From positions 1-30,081 of the forward strand of contig JANTFY010000004.1 of assembly GCA_024763185.1 (NCBI GenBank): a stretch of 30,081 bases of DNA, read 5' to 3'. Below, in pieces: positions 22,442-30,081 of the stretch. The stretch is from Gammaproteobacteria bacterium. Its GTDB lineage: Bacteria > Pseudomonadota > Gammaproteobacteria > GCA-001735895. The position numbers and the translations under genes were made by a program. The notes under the pieces are model-generated. The model did no database searches, had not been told where the DNA came from, and saw only the letters and a program-made list of their open reading frames with translations. Every line of letters begins with the position of its first letter. Position 1 is the stretch's first letter.

Positions 22442-23742
22442 TCGTAAAAAATCTTCTTTTTATCGTGGTGATGATGTGGGCCGGGCAGCAGGCCGCGTTT
22501 GCCCTGGATATCCAGAGCTGGCATACAAAAAATGGCGTCAAGGTTCTTTTTGTAGAGAGCCATGATTTACCCATCGTCGATGTGCGATTTACGTTCAAGG
22601 CAGGCAGTTCAAGAGATGGCGGTTTGTACGGTGTTTCGCGCTTGGTGAATGCCCTGCTGGTTGAAGGTAGCGGTAACTATAATGCCGAGGATATCGCGCT
22701 GGCTTTTGAGTCGGCAGGTGCTGAAATGGGCCATGATTCCCTGCGTGACATGGCCTGGACCAGCTTGCGCAGCCTGTCGGAACCGGCCCTGTTGGCGAAA
22801 ACCACCGACATGTTTGCGCGCATAACCGCTTTGCCGTCGTTTCCGCAGGACGCAATTGATCGCGATCGCAATGCAATGTTGGTCAGCCTGGCCAATCGCA
22901 AGAATGAAATCGCCAAGGTGGTCGAGGACACTTTTTTTCACCAGGTTTACAAGGATCATGCTTATGCCGTGGGTCCTCATGGCACGGAAAAAACCTTAAA
23001 CGCAATTACGCGGCAGGATTTGCTGGATTTTCATGGTCGATTCTATGTGACCGGAAACGCGGCGCTGGCCATCGTCGGTGATTTGACAAAGCAGCAAGCG
23101 CGGGATTATGCGGAGCGCTTAACCGCCCACTTAAAGCAGGGTGAGGCAGCCCGTCCGTTGGCAAAATCTCAAACGGTGAAACAGGCAAAAACGGTGCGGG
23201 TACCCTTTAAAGCGACGCAAACGCATATCCGACAGGGACAGCCGGTTTTGTCGAGAAAGGACCCGGATTATTTCTCCCTGTATGTCGGTAACCATATTCT
23301 GGGCGGAAGTGGATTCAGTTCACGCCTGATGCAGGAGATTCGCGAGAATCGGGGTCTGAGTTACAGCGTTTATAGCTATTTCCTGCCGATGGAAAGTTCG
23401 GGGCCTTTTGAAATGGCGTTGCAGACCAAAACCCAACAGGCGCAAGAGGCTGCGCGTTTGCTACAGGAACTATTAACCGAATTCATTGCCAATGGCCCCT
23501 CGGAACAGGAACTGGAACACGCCAAAAAGAACATCACCGGCAGTTTTCCGCTTAAACTGGACAGTAACAGCAAAATTGTCGATTACCTGGCACTGATTGG
23601 GTTTTATGACCTGCCGCTGGATTACCTGGATAATTTCAATGCCAATATCCTCAAGGTAACAGCGGCCGATATACAAGATGCTTTTAAGCGCCGGGTGAAA
23701 CCGGGGCAGATGATTCGAGTCATCGTGGGTGAGTCATCGTAA
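22438..23742 (+). CDS. M16 family peptidase, non-catalytic subunit
   Basis: This 434-residue M16 protein has the zinc motif lost: at the HxxEH position it reads RLVNA (R68-A72), so it cannot bind the metal. It keeps the R/Y motif in ENRGLSYSVYSY, which contributes to substrate binding in the active site of the partner. I set the start at the ATG at 22438, not the one at 22414, because it yields a clean signal peptide (MIVKNLLFIVVMMWAGQQAAFA) and the ATGA overlap with the preceding gene. The complementary losses in the two proteins are the known pattern of heterodimeric M16B peptidases. Confidence 0.92.
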   Translation: MIVKNLLFIVVMMWAGQQAAFALDIQSWHTKNGVKVLFVESHDLPIVDVRFTFKAGSSRDGGLYGVSRLVNALLVEGSGNYNAEDIALAFESAGAEMGHDSLRDMAWTSLRSLSEPALLAKTTDMFARITALPSFPQDAIDRDRNAMLVSLANRKNEIAKVVEDTFFHQVYKDHAYAVGPHGTEKTLNAITRQDLLDFHGRFYVTGNAALAIVGDLTKQQARDYAERLTAHLKQGEAARPLAKSQTVKQAKTVRVPFKATQTHIRQGQPVLSRKDPDYFSLYVGNHILGGSGFSSRLMQEIRENRGLSYSVYSYFLPMESSGPFEMALQTKTQQAQEAARLLQELLTEFIANGPSEQELEHAKKNITGSFPLKLDSNSKIVDYLALIGFYDLPLDYLDNFNANILKVTAADIQDAFKRRVKPGQMIRVIVGESS

Positions 23743-24326
23743 AACGAAAAAAATCCGATAAAGCAGCCTCCCGCATCCGCATCATTGGTGGTTTATGGCG
23801 TGGAAGTCGTATCGAAGTCGCGGATAAGCCGGGTTTGCGTCCCACCCCTGATCGTGTGCGCGAAACGGTATTCAACTGGCTGGCTGCAGATATTCCAGGT
23901 GCGCAGATTCTGGATTGCTTTAGTGGTGCCGGCGGCCTGGGGCTGGAAGCTGCTTCACGTGAGGCGGCCCATGTCACGCTGGTGGAAATCGACCGGGTGG
24001 CAGCAAACGGGTTGCGCACCCAGGCCACTCGACTGGGTGCCGCAAACGTCACGGTGGAGCCGAGCAATATCCTCGATTACCTGGCTCGTTGTGAGCAGAA
24101 GTTTGACGTGGTCTTTATCGATCCACCCTATGCTGAACCTGAACTGCGCCACAAAACGCTACAGATATTGTTGCAACGCCAGTTGTTGAACCCGGGCGCT
24201 AAACTTTACCTCGAATGGCCGGCCAACGAGGAAGTGATATTAATTCAGGATGACTTGACCTGGGTTAAACAAAAAAGCGCCGGACAGTTGCAGTATGCTA
24301 TAGCGCAATTTGCTGCAAGTGGTTAA
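23736..24326 (+). CDS. rsmD: 16S rRNA (guanine-966-N2)-methyltransferase, start unclear
   Basis: RsmD methylates G966 of 16S rRNA during 30S assembly. The core is intact: RIRIIGGLWRGSRI, GLRPTPDRVRETVFNWL, SAM motif I LDCFSGAGGLGLEA, and the catalytic FIDPPYAEPEL. The frame is open from 23733, but there is no ATG, GTG or TTG before the TTG at 23835, and that start would cut off the conserved RIIGG region. In the neighbouring frame a GTG at 23729 begins MSHRKTKK, and removing one A from the A7 run at 23747-23753 would join it smoothly to SDKAASRIRIIGG. So there is either an indel, slippage, or a non-standard start such as the ATC at 23736. The coordinates given use the latter. It follows the M16 pair without a gap. 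Confidence 0.85.
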   Translation: MVKRKKSDKAASRIRIIGGLWRGSRIEVADKPGLRPTPDRVRETVFNWLAADIPGAQILDCFSGAGGLGLEAASREAAHVTLVEIDRVAANGLRTQATRLGAANVTVEPSNILDYLARCEQKFDVVFIDPPYAEPELRHKTLQILLQRQLLNPGAKLYLEWPANEEVILIQDDLTWVKQKSAGQLQYAIAQFAASG

Positions 24327-24359
24327 AATCCTTGAATTTACTGCGATGATACCCATTTT

Positions 24360-24845
24360 GTGAGTGAAGCTTCCATAGCGATATACCCAGGTACTTTTGA
24401 CCCGGTAACTTGTGGTCATACCGATATTTGTCAACGGGCCCTGTCGATGTTTGACCGGGTGGTGATTGGCGTGGCCGATAATCCGGAAAAACAGCCTTTT
24501 TTTTCGCTGGATGAGCGTATCGCAATGCTGAAAATGGTTTTCGGCGGTCAGGAACGAATTACTGTTAAACCGTTTTCCGGCCTGTTGATTGATTTTGCCC
24601 GTGACTGCCAATCCAGAATTATTATACGAGGCTTGAGAGCTATCTCGGATTTTGAATTTGAAGTGCAACTGGCCGGCATGAACCGCTCACTGGCCCCCGA
24701 AATAGAAACGGTGTTTCTGACGGCGGCAGAGAAATATGCCTTTGTATCTTCCAGCCTGGTGCGCGAAATTGCACGCTTGAACGGTGATGTATCGGAGTTT
24801 ATTCATCCTGAGGTACACAAGAGACTGATTGAAAAACTCGCTTAG
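24360..24845 (+). CDS. coaD: Phosphopantetheine adenylyltransferase
   Basis: CoaD transfers AMP from ATP to 4'-phosphopantetheine, the penultimate step of coenzyme A synthesis. The 161-residue nucleotidyltransferase has the N-terminal YPGTFDPVTCGHTDI with the TxGH motif, the central RGLRAISDFEFEVQLAGMNR, and the C-terminal FVSSSLVREIA. Length is standard. The start is a GTG without a clear ribosome-binding site; the conserved sequence begins only seven residues later, so no other start fits. It lies 33 bases after rsmD, a very common pairing. Confidence 0.96.
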   Translation: MSEASIAIYPGTFDPVTCGHTDICQRALSMFDRVVIGVADNPEKQPFFSLDERIAMLKMVFGGQERITVKPFSGLLIDFARDCQSRIIIRGLRAISDFEFEVQLAGMNRSLAPEIETVFLTAAEKYAFVSSSLVREIARLNGDVSEFIHPEVHKRLIEKLA

Positions 24846-24890
24846 TCAGCGGGTAACAGAATTTATTATTACTATTTTAGGAGTAACAAC

Positions 24891-25139
24891 ATGGCCTTAA
24901 TGATTACAGATGAATGTATTAACTGTGATGTCTGTGAACCGGAATGTCCGAATGAAGCCATTTCGCCTGGCGATGAAATCTACGAGATTGATCCGGATAA
25001 ATGCACTGAATGTGTCGGTCATTATGAAACCTCGCAATGCGTCGAAGTCTGCCCCGTTGATTGCATACCCCATGATCCCGATCACGTAGAAACCCAGGAA
25101 GAATTAATGGAGAAGTATCACCGCCTGACCGGTGAGTGA
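24891..25139 (+). CDS. 2[4Fe-4S] ferredoxin, YfhL / Allochromatium type
   Basis: This is an 82-residue ferredoxin with two [4Fe-4S] clusters, a low-potential cytosolic electron carrier. The first motif is CINCDVCEPECP. The second is CTECVGHYETSQCVEVCP, with the characteristic insertion of several residues between the second and third cysteines that marks the Allochromatium vinosum/YfhL type, followed by the extra C-terminal helix (ETQEELMEKYHRL). It has an excellent AGGAG ribosome-binding site. Ferredoxins of this type commonly follow coaD in gammaproteobacteria. A terminator follows at 25239. Confidence 0.95.
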   Translation: MALMITDECINCDVCEPECPNEAISPGDEIYEIDPDKCTECVGHYETSQCVEVCPVDCIPHDPDHVETQEELMEKYHRLTGE

Positions 25140-25238
25140 GGTTTATCTTCCCCGATACCCCCTTGGGGTGATCTTTGAAAAGGCCGGTGGTGGAGAGGGC
25201 TACTGGTTCGGTAAGTAACGACTCAATTGAAAAAGGGT

Positions 25239-25261
25239 TTGGGCGCCAGAACGGCGCCCAA
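25239..25261. terminator. Terminator hairpin between ferredoxin and ppk2
   Basis: TTGGGCGCC (25239-25247) pairs with GGCGCCCAA (25253-25261) over a five-base loop. A short TGTTTT follows on the plus strand, and on the minus strand the hairpin is followed by CCCTTTTTC. It separates two convergent genes and probably serves both, more efficiently for the minus-strand gene. Confidence 0.7.
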
Positions 25262-25278
25262 TGTTTTGCACAAAAGTC

Positions 25279-26181
25279 TTAAGCCTGGAACTTGCCACTG
25301 CGCAGGCGCTGGGCTTCCATCATTTCCAGTTCGCGCGAGCCGGAAATCACAATTTCAGGGTCGGGCACGTAATCCAAGTCAGCGTTACCCCTTTCATAAG
25401 GGACAGAGTTAAGGATGACCTTCATGGCATTCAGGCGCGCCTCGTGTTTGTTGTTGGAGCGAATAATCTTCCATGGCGCATGGGTGGTGTGGGTTTTTTT
25501 CAGCATCTGGTATTTTACATTGGTGAAATCATCCCAACGTTCCTGGGCCTGAACATCAACCTCGCTCAGTTTCCATTGTCTTAATGGGTCATTTTTACGG
25601 CGATCAAACCGGCGCGCCTGTTCTTCTTTGGTCACACTGAAATACAGCTTGACCAGGATGGTGCCCTGGCGAATAAAGTCTTTTTCAAAACCGGTGACGC
25701 CGCGGATAAAGTTTTTGTATTCCTCATCGGTACAGAATCCAAAAACGGGCTCCACCATGGCACGGTTGTACCAGCTGCGATCAAACAGCACGACTTCTCC
25801 ACCGCGTGGAAACTGGCGCACGTATTTTTGGAAAAACCACTGGGTTTTTTCGTTTTCGGTGGGTTTACCGAGTGCCACGATACGGTAGTGTTTTTCGTTC
25901 ATGTAGCGGGTCACCCGGCGTATGGTGCCACCTTTGCCTGCCGCGTCACGACCCTCAAACAGGATGATCATGCGCTTTTTGGTTTCTTCAAGGTGCTGCT
26001 GCATGCGGATCAGCTCGGCCTGGAAGGGTTTTAGTTCCTCTTCCTGCAGGTACTTGCGGTAGGCTTTTTTGCGTTCCTTCTTGCGCGCCAGGTCTTCGTC
26101 CTGATTGACTTGGTTGTCGCTTTCCTGGTTCAAGCTGTCTTCAACGGTTTCGGTCTCTTCTAGGGCTTGTTCTTCTGTCAT
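25279..26181 (-). CDS. ppk2: Polyphosphate kinase 2 family protein (copy A)
   Basis: PPK2 enzymes transfer phosphate between polyphosphate and nucleotides, usually making GTP/ATP from polyphosphate. The kinase core has Walker A FEGRDAAGKGG (75-85), the lid and substrate segments RYMNEKHYRIVALGKPTE and QWFFQKYVRQFPRGGE, and the Walker B region LFDRSWYNRAMVEPV (132-146). I chose the ATG at 26181, giving 300 residues, over the GTG at 26223. The first 30 residues are rich in Glu/Asp/Gln and are followed by a Lys/Arg-rich stretch, an extension the neighbouring copy lacks. Substrate (NDP or NMP) cannot be decided from the sequence alone. It lies downstream of copy B on the same strand. Confidence 0.93.
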   Translation of the reverse strand: MTEEQALEETETVEDSLNQESDNQVNQDEDLARKKERKKAYRKYLQEEELKPFQAELIRMQQHLEETKKRMIILFEGRDAAGKGGTIRRVTRYMNEKHYRIVALGKPTENEKTQWFFQKYVRQFPRGGEVVLFDRSWYNRAMVEPVFGFCTDEEYKNFIRGVTGFEKDFIRQGTILVKLYFSVTKEEQARRFDRRKNDPLRQWKLSEVDVQAQERWDDFTNVKYQMLKKTHTTHAPWKIIRSNNKHEARLNAMKVILNSVPYERGNADLDYVPDPEIVISGSRELEMMEAQRLRSGKFQA

Positions 26182-26322
26182 GATGTTTTCCAATAAATAA
26201 ATTGCCGGGATGGTTCGCGGCACAATTAAAAAAATAACGGCCTGCCAATTGGTCCAATATACTCACTGTCAGGTCTGCATGCTGTTTAATTGGTAGAGCA
26301 ATTGATGCAGGTCAAGGGTAAA

Positions 26323-27138
26323 TTAATCCGTCTTTTTCTCATTAAGTGATGATACAAAATCCGGCACAAAGGTTTGATCTGTGATCGGTGGCCTGACATA
26401 GCCAATACCTTCTTCACGCTTGGGTAACTTGATAGGTTCCGGTGTCAGATCCTGGTACGGAATCATGCTAACCAGGTGCGAAATGCAATTCAGGCGCGCG
26501 TGTTTTTTTATATCGGACTTAACCACGTACCAGGGCGCCTGCTTGATATCGGTGTGGGCGAACATCTGGTCCTTGGCCTTGGAATAATCTACCCAGCGAC
26601 GACGGGACTCCAGGTCCATCGGGCTCAGTTTCCAGCGTTTGTGCGGTTCCTTGAGGCGGCTTTGAAAGCGGAATTCCTGTTCTTCATCGGAAACTGAAAA
26701 CCAGTACTTGATCAGGATAATGCCGGAGCGCACCAGCATGCGTTCAAATTCGGGACAGGAGCGCAGGAACTCCTGATACTCATCATCGGTACAAAAGCCC
26801 ATGACTTTTTCAACCCCGGCGCGGTTATACCAACTGCGGTCAAACAGCACCATTTCACCGGCAGCCGGCAGGTGCGGGGTGTAGCGCTGGAAATACCATT
26901 GGCTTTGTTCGCGTTCGGTCGGGGCTGGCAAGGCTGCAACACGACAGATACGTGGATTGAGGTGTTGGGTGATACGTTTGATCACGCCCCCCTTACCGGC
27001 AGCGTCACGGCCTTCGAATAACACCACCACCTTCAGGTTCTTGTGCGTGATCCAGGCCTGCAGTTTGACCAGTTCAAGTTGCAGCTTGAACAGTTCCTTC
27101 TCGTACAGTCGTTTATTGATTTTTTTTTGTTTTGCCAT
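26323..27138 (-). CDS. ppk2: Polyphosphate kinase 2 family protein (copy B)
   Basis: This is a second single-domain PPK2, with Walker A FEGRDAAGKGG (41-51), WYFQRYTPHLPAAGE and LFDRSWYNRAGVEKVMGF (98-115), and the later KRWKLSPMDLESRRRW typical of the family. With the ATG at 27138 it has 271 residues; the longer frame begins at a TTG and adds a non-conserved segment. It is clearly diverged from copy A, so this is an old duplication or separate acquisition, not a recent tandem copy. About 140 bases separate the two coding regions, and they may be co-transcribed. The adjacency suggests complementary nucleotide preferences; this is inference. Confidence 0.93.
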   Translation of the reverse strand: MAKQKKINKRLYEKELFKLQLELVKLQAWITHKNLKVVVLFEGRDAAGKGGVIKRITQHLNPRICRVAALPAPTEREQSQWYFQRYTPHLPAAGEMVLFDRSWYNRAGVEKVMGFCTDDEYQEFLRSCPEFERMLVRSGIILIKYWFSVSDEEQEFRFQSRLKEPHKRWKLSPMDLESRRRWVDYSKAKDQMFAHTDIKQAPWYVVKSDIKKHARLNCISHLVSMIPYQDLTPEPIKLPKREEGIGYVRPPITDQTFVPDFVSSLNEKKTD

Positions 27139-27255
27139 GCCGGTACCTTTGTGTTCACGAAACCATCGATTATAAATTGTTTTAGGCAACTTTGAACTGA
27201 GCGAGGTCAATCATTTACGGGTAAATTGATCCTTGTTAACAGGGTGTTTACATTT

Positions 27256-28065
27256 TCAATGTTGACAGGTGCTGCAGTAAAAGGTCGATCGCTGTCCCTG
27301 GGTGATGCGTTTAATCTTTGAGCCGCAACGAGAGCAGCTACCCTGCTGGCCGTATACGTGGAGTGATTGGGCAAAATAACCGGGTTTACCATCGGCCTGG
27401 GAGAAATCCTGCAGCGTTGTGCCGCCCTGGCTGATAGCCTGGCGCAGCACTTCCTTGATGGCCTGTACCAGCCGCTGGCAGCGCTGTTTAGAGATGCGCC
27501 CGGCTCTGGTTTTGGGATTGATAGCACTGAGAAACAGGCTTTCACAGGCGTAAATATTGCCTATACCCACCACGATATGGCTGTCCATGATCAGGGTTTT
27601 GATGGCGCTGTTACGGCCCTGGCAGCGCTGGTGTAAATACGCCGCGTTAAATGCCTCGCTGAGCGGTTCCGGCCCGAGCCTGGCCAGTAATTCATGCTGC
27701 AGTGGATCATTTTTGCAAAACAAAAGGGCACCGAATCGACGCGGATCCCGGTAGCGCAACGACGTATGGTTATCGAAGGTGATTTGAATATGTTCGTGAG
27801 CGACTGAGGCTTGCTGCTGGGGCAGGATGCGCATACTGCCGGACATCCCCAGGTGCCAGATCATGTGGCCTTTGTCGGTGTGCATCAGCAGGTACTTGGC
27901 GCGACGTTGTAGCGATATAACGGTGGCTCCGACCAGGTTGTTTATCTGCCCGGGAACCGGCCAGCGCAAGCGTGGCTGACGGATATCGATGGACTGGATA
28001 TTGCGCCCGACGACATGGGGTTGCAGGCCGCGGCGGGTGGTTTCAACTTCGGGTAATTCCGGCAT
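27256..28065 (-). CDS. mutM: Formamidopyrimidine-DNA glycosylase
   Basis: MutM (Fpg) excises 8-oxoguanine and formamidopyrimidines and cleaves the abasic site. The 269-residue protein begins with the catalytic MPELPEVET (P2 Schiff-base nucleophile after Met removal, E3), and has K57 in RRAKYLL, the RDPRRFG loop, GIGNIYACESLF (the helix-two-turn-helix) and the C-terminal zinc finger CSRCG...YCSTCQ. Length and motifs are standard. Its start is two bases from the end of the upstream MipA-like gene, so it is probably co-transcribed with it. Confidence 0.97.
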   Translation of the reverse strand: MPELPEVETTRRGLQPHVVGRNIQSIDIRQPRLRWPVPGQINNLVGATVISLQRRAKYLLMHTDKGHMIWHLGMSGSMRILPQQQASVAHEHIQITFDNHTSLRYRDPRRFGALLFCKNDPLQHELLARLGPEPLSEAFNAAYLHQRCQGRNSAIKTLIMDSHIVVGIGNIYACESLFLSAINPKTRAGRISKQRCQRLVQAIKEVLRQAISQGGTTLQDFSQADGKPGYFAQSLHVYGQQGSCSRCGSKIKRITQGQRSTFYCSTCQH

Positions 28066-28067
28066 GT

Positions 28068-28862
28068 TTATTGTTCAGAGAGGACCCAGGCCAGTGCAAT
28101 GCCGGCACTCCAGTTTTGCGGGTCGTTAATCAGCGGGCTGTCTTCAATTATGCTGCCACTGAGATTGTCTTGACGGACAAAACCTCCCAGCCACAGTGAG
28201 CCGATTCGTCGGCTGTAGGTAAAATCACTACGCCACCCACTGTAGCCACTATCAGCCTGGTAGGTCGACCTTGCGGCATTCACCTCATCGTTTTCCACGT
28301 TGTAGTAATAACCATGATAGGTTTTATCCGCATACAGTGGACCGCTGGCGAAACGTAGCTTCCAGTCCTGTTTCTGTAGCGCCGGTTTGCGCCAGGCCAG
28401 GCGCGGATGAAACACCTGGCCGATTGATTCTGGACTGCCGTTGACCGTAAAAGCGTAGCGTAGGGGTAATTCAAGCCACCAGGATGTCATTGCATCATGA
28501 TGTAGCCGGTATTCAAGCGAGGGCCCGAATTCGACGGATGCATCGAGCTCATCCATGCCATCACGGGCGCCATTATTGTTACTGCTCGGCAAAGAACCGT
28601 TGCCACTGATCGACAGCAGCAGGTCCGGGGTGTTGAAGATGCGTCCTTCCACACCATCATCCACACGCAGACGTTCGCCGCGGTATTTCAGATAGGGAAA
28701 AGGCAAAACCTGGTTTTGCTGATGATCCGAGCCGCGATAATCGGGCATACTCAGTGCCACCAGACCGATGCCCCATTCCAGTTTGGCATGACCGGGTTTA
28801 TGGTCGGCGAGCGTTGAAAAACTGAACAAGGCTAATACGATGAATAATGTATTAAGCAGCAC
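28068..28862 (-). CDS. MipA/OmpV family outer membrane protein
   Basis: This is a 264-residue outer membrane beta-barrel protein. After a signal peptide (MLLNTLFIVLALFSFSTLA, cleaved near DHKPG) it shows the family features: the GIGLVALSMPDYRGSD segment, alternating hydrophobic strands with many aromatic residues (GPSLEYRL, WWLELPLRYAF), and a final strand WSAGIALAWVLSEQ. MipA in E. coli scaffolds MltA and PBP1B, and other members are stress-related porin-like proteins; which applies here is unknown. The start is a GTG two bases after the end of the DUF4340 gene, so coupling is likely. Confidence 0.88.
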   Translation of the reverse strand: MLLNTLFIVLALFSFSTLADHKPGHAKLEWGIGLVALSMPDYRGSDHQQNQVLPFPYLKYRGERLRVDDGVEGRIFNTPDLLLSISGNGSLPSSNNNGARDGMDELDASVEFGPSLEYRLHHDAMTSWWLELPLRYAFTVNGSPESIGQVFHPRLAWRKPALQKQDWKLRFASGPLYADKTYHGYYYNVENDEVNAARSTYQADSGYSGWRSDFTYSRRIGSLWLGGFVRQDNLSGSIIEDSPLINDPQNWSAGIALAWVLSEQ

Positions 28863-28864
28863 GA

Positions 28865-29710
28865 TTATCCAGCCGGTTTATCCACTGACAATAATTCATA
28901 GTACTGGTGATCCGGAAAATGATACTGCAGGTTGAGGTCAGGACGGGCAATGATGATTTCCGGTTTGATGCTCAGCAGGTAAAACTCAATGGGGCCGGAA
29001 GTTTTGGTGTTGGCGGTTATTTTCTGCAAAGGCGTCAGGCTGACGTCATAAGGTTTGATGCTGGAAGCCTGTTTTGTTTGCCATTGATTAACCAGCTGTT
29101 TCAGTGCTTCGGGATCATGTTCGGGGTTATCCGAAACCCATTGTCCCTGTTGGTAACGGAGGGAAAGGCCTGACATCTGTAAACCATCCAGTTGCAGGCT
29201 GGCGGGTAACAGGCGCCTGTCAAGCAGTGCGCCCAGGCCCTGGCTGATAAAGGGGTAATGGATGTCATCGACCAGGTAAATGTTGGGTTCCACCAGCAGG
29301 TAGCGTCGGTTACCGATGCGATTGCTGTCTCCAAAATAAATGCTTTGCTGGTTCAGGGTGACCACCGCTTTAGGAAGGGAAAGGCCGAGTGTGGATAGAT
29401 CGATTTCACTACGCGCAATTTGAGACCGGGCTTCCAGCGTGGCCAGTGTGGCCAGTCGCTCAACGGCTATGTTATTGGCAAACCATTGTATCGGGCTGTT
29501 GATTGTCCAGCTGCCACCCTGCTTGCTCAGTTGCACAATGCTGTCGGCGGTTTCAATTTTAATGCTGTTGATGTCCTGCGCCTTAAGCCGGGTGATGGCA
29601 TTGCCGTTATCCATTTGTGGCTGTTGCGGAGGATAGTTTTTACCTATCCAGGTAAAGATAATAATCAGCGTGATGAGCAGGTAATTGATCAGCCAGCGTT
29701 TACTAAACAT
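28865..29710 (-). CDS. DUF4340 protein associated with a GldG-type ABC system
   Basis: This 281-residue protein has an N-terminal membrane helix (about 8-22, LINYLLITLIIIFTWIG) and a periplasmic beta-rich region of the DUF4340 type. The repeating pattern IKIETADSIVQLSKQGGSW and the later YFGDSNRIGNRRYLL are typical of the domain. Such proteins regularly follow genes for a GldF/GldG-like ABC exporter; in Bacteroidetes that system is tied to gliding, while its role in Proteobacteria is unknown. The upstream partial gene is such a GldG-like protein and the gap is nine bases, so they form one operon. Confidence 0.85.
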   Translation of the reverse strand: MFSKRWLINYLLITLIIIFTWIGKNYPPQQPQMDNGNAITRLKAQDINSIKIETADSIVQLSKQGGSWTINSPIQWFANNIAVERLATLATLEARSQIARSEIDLSTLGLSLPKAVVTLNQQSIYFGDSNRIGNRRYLLVEPNIYLVDDIHYPFISQGLGALLDRRLLPASLQLDGLQMSGLSLRYQQGQWVSDNPEHDPEALKQLVNQWQTKQASSIKPYDVSLTPLQKITANTKTSGPIEFYLLSIKPEIIIARPDLNLQYHFPDHQYYELLSVDKPAG

Positions 29711-29719
29711 AACCGTCTC

Positions 29720-30081
29720 CTATCTTTTGCGCCGTACCAGCCAGATGCGGATGCCCGCGCCAAGCAGTACCAACGGCAAAATCAGCAGGAACAATAAGGC
29801 AATCAAGAGCTGGTCGTTTTGTGAAAGCTCCAATTGTGTATCGAGCGCCGATTTTGGTGAGATGGCAATCAGGTTGTCATCATGGCTGAGCCAGTTAATC
29901 ATGTTCAGTCCCAGCGCCAGGTTGCTGCCATTGCCGAGGTATTGATTGGACAGGAAGTCGGCGTCGCCGGTGACCACGATACGCTGGGTATGCAATTCGC
30001 CATCTTCGCGTTGCAGGCTGCGCGTCAGGCCATAACCGATGGTCAGGGGTCCGGCACTTTCATCGGCCTGGTCACCCTGGC
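29720..30081 (-). CDS. GldG-like ABC transporter auxiliary protein, C-terminal end (partial)
   Basis: This is the C-terminal 120 residues or so of a gene entering from the right edge; the frame is open to base 30081 and its true start is outside the window. It shows RIVVTGDADFLSNQYLGNG followed by NLALGLNMINWLSHDD, the end of the substrate-binding-like GldG (ABC_transp_aux) domain, then a single C-terminal membrane helix (LLIALLFLLILPLVLLGAGI) and a basic tail RRKR. Together with the DUF4340 gene downstream it indicates a GldFG-like ABC system whose ATPase and permease should lie further right. Confidence 0.85.
   Translation of the reverse strand, partial: QGDQADESAGPLTIGYGLTRSLQREDGELHTQRIVVTGDADFLSNQYLGNGSNLALGLNMINWLSHDDNLIAISPKSALDTQLELSQNDQLLIALLFLLILPLVLLGAGIRIWLVRRKR

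Noticed and set aside
26280..26315. tRNA D-arm-like string (AATTGGTAGAGCAATTGATG) between the two ppk2 genes
   Set aside because: It resembles a tRNA D arm, but there is no matching acceptor stem, anticodon arm or GTTCGA T arm downstream, so no tRNA or clear remnant can be supported.
1..30081. Mobile elements, CRISPR arrays, toxin-antitoxin pairs or phage genes
   Set aside because: I searched for transposase or integrase motifs, repeated direct repeats and attachment-site duplications and saw none; the metalloprotease-patatin insert has no flanking repeats I could find by eye.

Overview
The window is chromosomal DNA from a gammaproteobacterium, probably a respiring, non-enteric one. The evidence is gene order: tsaD divergent from rpsU-yqeY, coxB-coxA-ctaG-coxC followed by a DUF2909 gene and SURF1, rpoH next to ftsX-ftsE, and an M16 pair followed by rsmD-coaD-ferredoxin. 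This order resembles Pseudomonas and purple-sulfur or sulfur-oxidising lineages more than enterics. No species can be named from the sequence alone. Apart from two accessory genes the window is housekeeping, dense and intact, with no insertion sequence, phage gene, CRISPR array, rRNA or complete tRNA.

Layout. 1-2.3 kb: end of penicillin-binding protein 1A, hemE, and a shortened macromolecular-synthesis operon (rpsU-yqeY without dnaG-rpoD). 2.4-5.8 kb: tsaD (tRNA t6A), plsY (phospholipid synthesis), bioH-bioC (pimeloyl moiety of biotin). 6.0-13.6 kb: a terminal oxidase cluster with DUF2244, coxB with a fused cytochrome c, coxA, a 40-residue membrane protein, ctaG, coxC, DUF2909 on the opposite strand, SURF1, a SCO-like protein and ctaB. 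13.6-20.7 kb: rpoH and ftsX-ftsE, separated by a metzincin-type protease gene, a patatin gene and a two-receiver response regulator. 20.7-21.1 kb: the position usually held by ftsY carries an apparent decayed reading frame instead. 21.1-25.1 kb: paired M16 peptidases, rsmD, coaD, ferredoxin. 25.3-27.1 kb: two PPK2 polyphosphate kinases. 27.3-30.1 kb: mutM, a MipA/OmpV porin-like protein, DUF4340 and the end of a GldG-like ABC auxiliary protein.

Main points of interest. (1) A perfect CIRCE operator overlies the predicted rpoH start site, which would place the heat-shock sigma factor under the HrcA repressor. (2) The CoxA/CoxB oxidase keeps all recognisable D-channel residues but has replaced all four canonical K-channel residues across both subunits. 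(3) ctaA, for heme A synthase, is missing from an otherwise complete oxidase assembly cluster. (4) A metzincin plus patatin pair, both without signal peptides, interrupts the rpoH/ftsX neighbourhood. (5) A response regulator with one degenerate and one intact receiver is the last gene of the ftsEX operon. (6) rsmD has no normal start codon, and its natural N-terminus appears only if one A of an A7 run is ignored.
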